In this document: piece by piece, positions 1 through 5,843 of the stretch
Layout of the letters: each line of letters begins with the position of its first letter
Numbering within the stretch: position 1 is the first letter of the stretch
DNA from: an uncultured bacterium
GTDB taxonomy: Bacteria; Bacteroidota; Bacteroidia; CAILMK01
DNA: 7,019 nucleotides
Assembly (NCBI GenBank): GCA_903835275.1
Contig: CAILMK010000645.1
Span: 1 to 7,019, forward strand
Reading direction: 5' to 3'
Position numbers and translations under genes: made by a program
The notes under the pieces: model-generated
Told to the model about the DNA's origin: nothing
What the model saw: the letters and a program-made list of their open reading frames with translations, nothing else
The model's database searches: none

Positions 1-93
1 AGTAAGTGTTATTTGCTTTCTGGTGACTCAATTCATATTCCTTCTAAAATCAAAAAATTCACACATGCCACTTCCACCGGAATAGCAAAGTTA

Positions 94-105
94 CGCTATA
101 TAGCG
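94..105. repeat. Perfect 12-base palindrome CGCTATATAGCG upstream of the giant gene
   Basis: A perfect dyad of 12 bases, ending five bases before the AAGGAG site of the 122 start. Its position in the leader could suit a dimeric regulator or a small RNA hairpin near the ribosome binding site. A short AT-cored palindrome may also be chance; no second copy was seen in the window. Confidence 0.25.
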
Positions 106-109
106 GATT

Positions 110-115
110 AAGGAG
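110..115 (+). promoter_or_regulatory. Ribosome binding site (AAGGAG) for the ATG at 122
   Basis: AAGGAG lies six bases before ATG 122. Shine-Dalgarno sites this good are uncommon in Bacteroidota and none of the other genes here has one. It argues that the authentic translation start is 122 and not 172 or 190, and so that the out-of-frame arrangement is real damage or a join artefact. Confidence 0.5.
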
Positions 116-121
116 ATCAAG

Positions 122-157
122 ATGAAGCGAGTTCTGCTTTTGACAGCAATGCTGTAA
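122..157 (+). other. Out-of-frame signal-peptide start (MKRVLLLTAML, then stop)
   Basis: An ATG six bases after an AAGGAG site encodes MKRVLLLTAML and stops at TAA 155-157. Two basic residues followed by a hydrophobic run is the beginning of a Sec signal peptide, which the downstream T9SS-domain protein needs and otherwise lacks. It is in frame 2, whereas the large gene is in frame 1, and the two frames overlap across 142-157. I read it as the original start codon and N-terminus of the large gene, now disconnected from its body. A chance short ORF is possible, but the combination of RBS, basic N-terminus and hydrophobic run makes that less likely. Confidence 0.55.
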
Positions 158-171
158 ACGATACTACAAGT

Positions 172-3100
172 ATGAGGAAAGGCGGAGGCATGTCAGGTAC
201 CTATACAATCGGTGGTGCAGCTCCGGACTTTGCTACTTTCCGTGCTGCAACAAATTCACTTAAGGTATTAGGCGTTTGCGGTGCAACAGTATTTAGTGTT
301 GCAGACGGACAATACAACGAATCAGTAAATCTGCCTGCCATCAACGGTTCAAGTGTTACATCTACGATAACATTTAAATCCAAATCCAATGACAGTTCAA
401 AAGTAATTTTGGATACTTCATGGAGTGCTTCGTCTCCTGGTGGATATGCTGTTCGTCTGAATGGTGCAAGCTATGTTACGTTCCATGCAATGACCATTAT
501 GAATACTCCATCTGTTTCATACAGCTATGCGGATGGTGTAGTTCTTACCGGCAAGGCAAGTTACAATACATTTTCAAATAACGTTATTGTAACCAATACC
601 AGCACATCCACTTATAACTATGGTTATACAGTATATGATGACCCAAGTTCTTACGATCCTTATAACACCTTCTCCAATAACCAGATCAATGGAGGTTCCT
701 ATGCAGTATATCTCGGAGCGCCTTATTCCACTACCACAGGTGAGATGGGTAATGTGCTTTACCATAATATGATTGACAGTTCAAATCAAATGGGTGTTTA
801 TGCCGGTTATCAGGATAGTTTGACTATTAATGGCAATAACATCAATGTGCCTTCAGGTTATTATGGGATGGAATTGTATTATACTATTGGAAATGGTTCC
901 GGTACTGATAGCTCATACATCATGAATAATTTCATATCCCTCACTACTTCTTATGGATATGCATTTATGGGATATTTTAACAATATGGTGAATATTTACA
1001 ATAACAGTTTCTATAGTACTTCATCATATTCATATTACTATACGATTTATATGTATGACTACTCCAGCCACATTTTGAACTTTAATAATAATATTGTTCA
1101 GAATGATAATGGTGGTACTTTGTTCTATATTTATTTGTCCGGCGGCACTGTTACCAGTGATTTCAATGACTGGTATGCAACCGGTAATTATGGATATTGG
1201 AATAGTTCTTCCTGCTCCAACCTCAGCGATATACAAACCGCAAACAGCATGGATGTTCATAGTGTAAGCGCGGATGCAATGTTTAATTCTTCATCTACCG
1301 GTGATTTGCATTTAACATCTGCTTCCACTGCTGTAGAGCACGTCGGATATCCTTATCCAAGTGTAACGGAAGATATTGATCAGCAAAAACGTTCTCCTAA
1401 GCCAAACATGGGTGCGGATGAAACCCGCGTTTATGCATTTGATGCAAGCGCATCAGCTATTGATAGCCCTGCTACAGGATTCTGTTCCGGTACTAAGGAT
1501 GTTTATGTGCATCTTTTGAACGCAGGTTCAACAACCATGACTACTTGTAAAATTGACTGGAGTGTTAATGGCGTTGCAGGAACTTCCATTAGCTGGACAG
1601 GTTCACTTGCTTCTTTTGCTTCAACAACTGTGAAATTAGGTTCTGTTACATTTGCAGCAGGTTCCAGCAAAACAATTAAAGCATGGACCAGTAAGCCGGA
1701 TGGACAAGTGGATAGCAACCCGTCAAATGATACTGTTAATGTAGCCAAGGGTGGTGGATTAAGCGGTAAATATACTATTGGTGGTGCCGCGCCAAGCTAC
1801 AATACTTTCAATGACGCTGTAAGCGCATTGAATGGCCAGGGTGTTTGCGGTGCCGTTACTTTCAACGTCAGGGACGGATACTATAATGAATCTATAATCA
1901 TTAAAGCTTTCTCAGGTTCTTCTGCAATAAATACAGTTTTATTCCAGTCACAGTCACTTGATAGTTCAAAGGTGATACTGGATACAACTACCGCAGGTGG
2001 ATATTCTTCTCCTGGGCATACAGTTGAATTGAATGGAGCAACATATGTAACATTCAATAAAATGACAATCTCCAATGTAGGTGGTTCTTATACATATGAC
2101 CATGTTGTAGATCTCAAGGGTGGCGCAAGTCATAATACCTTTATGAATGACGTCCTTATGAGTAATACTGGATCCGGTTATTATGATTATGCGGTATATG
2201 ATGATCCGTCTTCTTCTACTGAACAGTGGAACACATTTAATAATAACCAGATCAATGGTGGTTATTATGTTGTTTATCTGTCCGGAACATATTCAAATCC
2301 TGAGTTTGGAAATGTTATTTCCAATAACATGATTGATAGCGGAGGTTATATGGGGGTCTATGGCAATTACCAGGATAGCCTCATTATTACTGCTAATAAT
2401 ATCGTCATGCCTGGAGGTTATTATGGAATTTACCTTAACTATCTTTATGCAAATGGTGGTGGTACGGATTCCAGTTTGGTTTCCAATAACTTTATTACTA
2501 CACAAAATTCCTATGGCTATACCCTGTATGCATACTATACGGCTATGCTGAATGTGTATAATAACAGTTTCTATTCTTCCAATACATCTACATATTATTA
2601 TGAAGTATACCTGTATAATTACATGAGCGGATTCATTAATAATTTCACTAACAATATTGTAAGTAATGATAACGGCGGTGCCCTGGTTTACGCTTATAAT
2701 ATAAGCTATTCAGACTTCAATGACTGGTATGGTACCGGTAGTTTCTATGGATACTGGCAGAGCAATAGTTGTTCTTCGCTTTCAGATATCCAAAGTGCCA
2801 ATAGCATGGATGCAAATAGTGTAAGTGGCGACCCTATGTATAACAGTTCAAGCACAGGTGATCTTCATGCAACTTCGTCCTCTACAATCATCAGCAATGC
2901 AGGTGTTCCGCTTTCAGTGGTTCCTGTTGATATAGATGGTAATCCTCGTAGCAAAACCAAACCTGATATGGGTGCGGATGAGTTCGGTTCTTCCGCTATT
3001 GATCTTGGTGTAACTGCTATCCTTAGCCCTGCCAAGGGAGATTGCGGAAATAAGGCAACTCTGGTTGAAGTGAAGGTTCACAACTTCGGTACAGCTGCGC

Positions 3101-4362
3101 AAAGCAAATACAAGGTACACGTAATTGTAACCACTGCTTCCGGAACCGATACAGCTACCAGATTAAAAACAAATACAATTAATGCCGGATCTGATGATAC
3201 TGCCTGGGTATGGTTCAACCCTATGTTGAATACTTCCGCAGCTGGGACAATTTCCGTAAAAGCATATACGATCATCTCTGGTGATGGCGATGCAAGCAAT
3301 GATGCGGATTCAGTTGGTATATCATTAACAGCACCTCCAACTGCAGGCTTTAGCGTTGCTAAAGACAGTATTTGCGCAGGTGATTCATTTGCTGTAACGG
3401 ACAAGAGTACCAATACTGCTACTCCTACTTATGCATATGTTCTCAGGAACAGCAGCGGTAAAATTGTTTCCAGTTCCTCAACTAAGAATGCATACCTGAA
3501 GGGACTGAATGCAGGTGTTTATACCCTTGCGCAAGGTGTAACTAATGGCGGTACCTGTTATTCCGGGGATTCCATGACAGTAACCGTTCTTGCAGCTCCT
3601 GTTGCAAGTTTTGTTGATACCACAGGATGTCCGGGTGATGTTTCAAATTTCCACAGTACCAGTACTGCCGGTGCAGGAACAATTACCTCCACTTCATGGA
3701 ATTTTGGTAATTCCACAACAGCAACTACTCCTGATGCAAAAACTACTTATGCAATGGGTTCCTATACAGTCCTGATGACTGTTAAGAATAGCTTCGGTTG
3801 TTCATCAACTGCGAGTGTGGGAGTAAATATTGATACTGCTACCGCATCATTTACTTATACAATTGATCTTACAGGTGGTACCGGTGTTCATTTCCATGCT
3901 GTTGATAGCAACATGACATCCTATAGCTGGGATTTCGGAGACGGTTCAGCAACATCCACAGCATTTAATCCTACGCACATTTATAGCAGCAAGGCATCAT
4001 ACAAAGTGAAGCTGACTGCTACCAATGGCGGATGCTCAGGTACAGATTCAGCAGTGATTGTTTATACAGGCATTGCCGGAGAATTGGAAGCTAATAACTA
4101 CCACCTGAATATCTATCCTAATCCGTTCAATGAATACACCAACATTTCCTACAGCCTTGAAAAAGCTTCACAGGTGAAAGTTGAAGTGATGGATGTATTG
4201 GGCAGGACTGTGGCTACACTGGTTAACCATAACCAGACAGAAGGTGCATATAATGTTAAATTCGACGCTACGGAATACAATGGTACCAATGCAGGAGTCT
4301 ACATCGTAAGGATGACCATAGGCGATCGCATCGTAACCAAACAAATTACGTTAGTGAAATAA
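172..4362 (+). CDS. Giant T9SS-secreted beta-helix/CARDB/PKD repeat protein, 5' end apparently broken
   Basis: Seen: 1396 residues from the ATG at 172. Residues 4-417 are a Ser/Tyr/Asn/Gly-rich right-handed parallel beta-helix opening with a YTIGG motif and closing with GADE (414-417). Residues 418-526 are CARDB-like. Residues 527-938 repeat the helix (GADEF 934-938) and 943-1056 are a second CARDB-like domain. Residues 1058-1143 look Ig/PKD-like, PKD domains lie at about 1144-1222 (WNFGN 1176-1180) and 1224-1300 (WDFGDGS 1253-1259), and a type A T9SS sorting domain spans about 1310-1396 (IYPNPF 1314-1319, ending in KQITLVK). Known: proteins with this sorting domain cross the inner membrane by Sec and leave through T9SS for the surface or medium. 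Inferred: surface or adhesive protein; no catalytic motif seen. Odd: no signal peptide follows the 172 start. The frame is open only from 112, and codons 142-171 already resemble the module junction, so the true coding region probably begins upstream and is interrupted. It could be a pseudogene or an assembly chimera. Domain calls are confident; start and functionality are not. Confidence 0.9.
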   Translation: MRKGGGMSGTYTIGGAAPDFATFRAATNSLKVLGVCGATVFSVADGQYNESVNLPAINGSSVTSTITFKSKSNDSSKVILDTSWSASSPGGYAVRLNGASYVTFHAMTIMNTPSVSYSYADGVVLTGKASYNTFSNNVIVTNTSTSTYNYGYTVYDDPSSYDPYNTFSNNQINGGSYAVYLGAPYSTTTGEMGNVLYHNMIDSSNQMGVYAGYQDSLTINGNNINVPSGYYGMELYYTIGNGSGTDSSYIMNNFISLTTSYGYAFMGYFNNMVNIYNNSFYSTSSYSYYYTIYMYDYSSHILNFNNNIVQNDNGGTLFYIYLSGGTVTSDFNDWYATGNYGYWNSSSCSNLSDIQTANSMDVHSVSADAMFNSSSTGDLHLTSASTAVEHVGYPYPSVTEDIDQQKRSPKPNMGADETRVYAFDASASAIDSPATGFCSGTKDVYVHLLNAGSTTMTTCKIDWSVNGVAGTSISWTGSLASFASTTVKLGSVTFAAGSSKTIKAWTSKPDGQVDSNPSNDTVNVAKGGGLSGKYTIGGAAPSYNTFNDAVSALNGQGVCGAVTFNVRDGYYNESIIIKAFSGSSAINTVLFQSQSLDSSKVILDTTTAGGYSSPGHTVELNGATYVTFNKMTISNVGGSYTYDHVVDLKGGASHNTFMNDVLMSNTGSGYYDYAVYDDPSSSTEQWNTFNNNQINGGYYVVYLSGTYSNPEFGNVISNNMIDSGGYMGVYGNYQDSLIITANNIVMPGGYYGIYLNYLYANGGGTDSSLVSNNFITTQNSYGYTLYAYYTAMLNVYNNSFYSSNTSTYYYEVYLYNYMSGFINNFTNNIVSNDNGGALVYAYNISYSDFNDWYGTGSFYGYWQSNSCSSLSDIQSANSMDANSVSGDPMYNSSSTGDLHATSSSTIISNAGVPLSVVPVDIDGNPRSKTKPDMGADEFGSSAIDLGVTAILSPAKGDCGNKATLVEVKVHNFGTAAQSKYKVHVIVTTASGTDTATRLKTNTINAGSDDTAWVWFNPMLNTSAAGTISVKAYTIISGDGDASNDADSVGISLTAPPTAGFSVAKDSICAGDSFAVTDKSTNTATPTYAYVLRNSSGKIVSSSSTKNAYLKGLNAGVYTLAQGVTNGGTCYSGDSMTVTVLAAPVASFVDTTGCPGDVSNFHSTSTAGAGTITSTSWNFGNSTTATTPDAKTTYAMGSYTVLMTVKNSFGCSSTASVGVNIDTATASFTYTIDLTGGTGVHFHAVDSNMTSYSWDFGDGSATSTAFNPTHIYSSKASYKVKLTATNGGCSGTDSAVIVYTGIAGELEANNYHLNIYPNPFNEYTNISYSLEKASQVKVEVMDVLGRTVATLVNHNQTEGAYNVKFDATEYNGTNAGVYIVRMTIGDRIVTKQITLVK
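181..1749 (+). repeat. Module 1 of a tandem protein-coding duplication (beta-helix plus CARDB)
   Basis: This stretch encodes residues 4-526 of the large protein, from GGGMSG to just before the second GGGLSG. It matches module 2 in order and motif: YTIGGAAP, GVCGA, a D-G-x-YNES strand, SSKVILDT, YDDPSS, NNQINGG, a FNDWY block, a Cys-Ser/Asn-rich SDIQ block, MGADE, then a CARDB-like domain. The period is 523 residues (1569 bases). Nucleotide similarity is visible but clearly imperfect, so the duplication is old or under diversifying drift. Short near-identical stretches (for example around FNDWY) remain as possible recombination substrates. Confidence 0.85.
1750..3339 (+). repeat. Module 2 of the tandem duplication (beta-helix plus CARDB)
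   Basis: Encodes residues 527-1056. The helix part is about three residues shorter than in module 1 (GADE at 934 against 414 while the starts differ by 523). Its terminal motif, DIDGNPR...PDMGADEF, is the usual form, whereas module 1 has the drifted DIDQQKR...PNMGADE. The CARDB-like half (IDLGVTAI...GDGDASNDADS) has diverged more from its module 1 counterpart than the helix half has. This CARDB leads into the Ig/PKD region rather than another helix. Confidence 0.85.
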
Positions 4363-4382
4363 TATTTCCGCTTGACGGATAA

Positions 4383-4418
4383 AAAGAAAGGGCTGCACGC
4401 AAGTGTGGCCCTTTCTTT
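4383..4418 (+). terminator. Rho-independent terminator of the giant gene, GNRA-capped
   Basis: Left arm AAAGAAAGGGC (4383-4393) pairs perfectly with GCCCTTTCTTT (4408-4418). An inner TGCAC/GTGTG helix, with two wobble pairs, continues the stem to a GCAA loop (4399-4402), a GNRA-type tetraloop. A T-rich stretch follows (TTTGTTTATT). It starts 21 bases after the stop codon at 4360-4362. The A-rich left flank could let it work weakly on the opposite strand too. Confidence 0.85.
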
Positions 4419-4611
4419 GTTTATTGAAAAGGGGATAGAAGAAGTTTCTTGTATTTGTTAGGATGAGTAGTTCGTAGAAAAATGGTTTATGGTATAGACT
4501 ACATCCTTGCAAAAATCGCCTTAATTGGCAGGAGTCTTTGAAACAGTTACGACTCAATGAGGCAATGCTATTACCATTAATGAAAATAATTGTTAATCTT
4601 AATTTAATATT

Positions 4612-4992
4612 TTGCAAAAGTTAGTATTATCCATAATTGTTGTAATAATCTTTAGCGTGGTTTCATGTCAAAAGAATTATTATCATTTTCGCATGTTAAA
4701 TGAGAGATCATTGTCATATAAGTATGATACTTTATATAACAATTATAATTGTGACTCCTTCGCGAAGTCATTAAAGGATATATCTATGTGTGAAAAAATA
4801 GATATTACCGAAAAATTGTTTTATGGAAATTATCCATCCCAGAGGGAATGCGTGATTTGGATGCTTGAATATTTTGCAAATAGTCCTGATCTGAAGACGC
4901 ACTATACCGGAGATTTTACAGGTGCTCACTATCCTGAAAAAGAATTTAGAAAGGATTTGAAGGTTTGGAGAAAATATTATGGATGTAAATAG
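4612..4992 (+). CDS. Small orphan lipoprotein, unknown function, TTG start
   Basis: 126 residues. The N-terminus MQKLVLSIIVVIIFSVVSC is a lipoprotein signal peptide: Lys3, a hydrophobic core, and a VVSC lipobox with Cys19 as the predicted lipidated residue. The residues after Cys19 (QKNYYH) carry no acidic lipoprotein export signal, so a periplasmic-facing rather than surface location is the better guess. Cys47, Cys60, Cys80 and Cys125 remain in the mature protein and could form two disulfides. The C-terminal half is charged and aromatic (YFANSPDLKTHYTG, KVWRKYYGCK). I recognise no family. Start: an in-frame TAA at 4600-4602 leaves TTG 4612 as the only usual start codon that preserves the lipobox; the next Met (residue 28) would lose it. 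No Shine-Dalgarno site; the leader is very AT-rich. Visibly more AT-rich than its neighbours, which may mean recent acquisition. It sits alone, after a terminator and convergent with the channel gene. Confidence 0.65.
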   Translation: MQKLVLSIIVVIIFSVVSCQKNYYHFRMLNERSLSYKYDTLYNNYNCDSFAKSLKDISMCEKIDITEKLFYGNYPSQRECVIWMLEYFANSPDLKTHYTGDFTGAHYPEKEFRKDLKVWRKYYGCK

Positions 4993-5068
4993 GAATATTA
5001 GATTTTCGGCAAAATGTTCCAATGACTAATTTAAGTTTTAAAGATAAGTTTCTGCTCACCAATCATTG

Positions 5069-5686
5069 TCAACTGTCCTTCTCCTTATCCAATGGAACAA
5101 TATACAGGAACGGTGTTACAGCAAACAGGACGTATGAAATATAAACAGATTTCCACGCGAATATAGCACCAAGTAAATATATGGCCGGGCCACCGAGAAT
5201 GGATAAACGGACATTTTTCATGACAGATTTCTTATCGTAAGTATCCTTCAGGTAGTTCTTGGCATTGTAGTAATAAAACCAGGTTAGCATAAAAGTGGTG
5301 GCGGAAAAAGTAAGCCCCCAAAGCATAACAAAGATGGGCACATGAGGATATTCGCCCATAAGAGCCGTAGGGAAAGGCAGGAGGCAGATAAAGAAGAGCA
5401 GGAAGGTATTTATCCAGATGACCCCGTAATCGCTTTTAGTGGCCATGTGCATGATGCTGTGATGATGTAACCAGATAAGGGCAACAAAAAAGAAACTCAC
5501 GGCCCAACTGAATACAATGGGTTCCACTTCGCGCAAGGCATGGAGGACATTATTTAGGTCCTCGGGATGGTCGATATGCGGAATTTTCAATTCCAATACC
5601 AGCAGGGTCATTACAATTGCGAATACCGCATCGCTGAATGTTTCCAGTCGCAGCTTGGTGAACTGCCATTGTTTAAATAATTTCAT
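5069..5686 (-). CDS. TMEM175-family (DUF1211) potassium channel
   Basis: 205 residues, the length usual for single-repeat prokaryotic TMEM175 proteins. The family signature R-x3-FSD is at residues 13-19 (RLETFSD) and leads into pore helix TM1 (about 17-35, ending LELKIP). Further predicted helices: TM2 about 55-74, followed by a His-rich WLHHHSIMH segment (72-80); TM3 about 88-108, with LLPFPTALMGEY; TM4 about 115-138; TM5 about 160-178; TM6 about 179-198. The C-terminus is short and charged. Known: bacterial TMEM175 proteins form tetrameric, potassium-permeable channels without the canonical GYG selectivity filter, in the inner membrane. Inferred: a role in potassium leak or membrane-potential setting; the physiology of bacterial members is poorly understood and the neighbours give no clue. 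Start ATG 5684-5686 puts the FSD motif at the usual distance and lies about 8 bases after a promoter element, so the transcript may be leaderless. The stop is 76 bases from that of the convergent lipoprotein gene, with no clear terminator between them. Confidence 0.92.
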   Translation of the reverse strand: MKLFKQWQFTKLRLETFSDAVFAIVMTLLVLELKIPHIDHPEDLNNVLHALREVEPIVFSWAVSFFFVALIWLHHHSIMHMATKSDYGVIWINTFLLFFICLLPFPTALMGEYPHVPIFVMLWGLTFSATTFMLTWFYYYNAKNYLKDTYDKKSVMKNVRLSILGGPAIYLLGAIFAWKSVYISYVLFAVTPFLYIVPLDKEKDS

Positions 5687-5693
5687 AGCACAT

Positions 5694-5723
5694 CAAAAAT
5701 AGGAAAAATAAATTAAAGTCAAC
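5694..5723 (-). promoter_or_regulatory. Bacteroidota-type promoter for the TMEM175 gene
   Basis: On the minus strand TATTTTTG (5694-5701) matches the phylum's -7 consensus TAnnTTTG exactly. A GTTG (5720-5723) lies 18 bases upstream as a -33-like TTG. Transcription would then begin within a few bases of ATG 5686, giving a leaderless or near-leaderless mRNA, in keeping with the absence of a ribosome binding site. Confidence 0.55.
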
Positions 5724-5755
5724 GGTCCACATTCAATGGAAGTATATCAAGAGTT

Positions 5756-5792
5756 GTTCCCCTCTCCTTTGGAGAGGGTTAGGGGTGAGGTG
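5756..5792. repeat. REP-like intergenic palindromic repeat
   Basis: CCCTCTCC (5760-5767) and GGAGAGGG (5771-5778) form a perfect 8-pair hairpin with a TTT loop, followed by a G-rich tail TTAGGGGTGAGGTG (5779-5792). From memory this hairpin plus 'aggggtgagg' tail is a sequence seen many times in intergenic regions of Bacteroidota and some other bacteria, so I call it a REP-like element. It lies between two divergent promoters and its tail reaches the expected -33 position of the downstream SPFH gene. No terminator-like T run follows. Confidence 0.6.
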
Positions 5793-5812
5793 AATTCAAA
5801 TCGTAAATTGCC

Positions 5813-5820
5813 TACCTTTG
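5813..5820 (+). promoter_or_regulatory. -7 promoter element (TACCTTTG) for the SPFH gene
   Basis: TACCTTTG fits the Bacteroidota -7 consensus TAnnTTTG exactly and lies 23 bases before ATG 5844. That implies a short, A/T-rich leader with no Shine-Dalgarno site. I do not see a convincing -33 TTTG at the usual 18-21 base spacing; that position falls on the GAGGTG tail of the REP-like repeat. Confidence 0.5.
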
Positions 5821-5843
5821 ATCCATAATTAAAATTTAAGATC

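Noticed and set aside
86..93. Minus-strand TAACTTTG, a match to the -7 promoter consensus
   Set aside because: No minus-strand reading frame of any length follows it in 1-85, and no -33 element lies at the proper spacing.
1..111. Open frame on + reading SKCYLLSGDS... to a TAA at 109-111, as the end of an upstream gene
   Set aside because: 37 codons with no recognisable motif, no start visible in the window, and AT-rich sequence that may just be the leader of the giant gene. It cannot be supported without upstream sequence.
122..171. Programmed -1 frameshift at CTTTTG (137-142) joining MKRVLL to the repeat frame
   Set aside because: It would give MKRVLLFDSNAVNDTT, which truncates the hydrophobic core and makes no usable signal peptide; there is no canonical slippery heptamer and no obvious downstream pseudoknot.
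3078..3413. Minus-strand ORF of 111 codons inside the giant gene
   Set aside because: A shadow of the CARDB/Ig coding sequence in the opposite strand; no independent start signals or protein features.
172..4362. CRISPR-like or phage-related content, or a defence system
   Set aside because: The repeats are protein-coding modules of 1569 bases, not short spaced repeats, and no nuclease, polymerase, toxin, integrase or structural phage gene is present in the window.
4351..4617. Minus-strand ORF of 88 codons between the giant gene and the lipoprotein gene
   Set aside because: It runs through the strong terminator hairpin and overlaps the ends of both plus-strand genes; composition and sequence look like noise.
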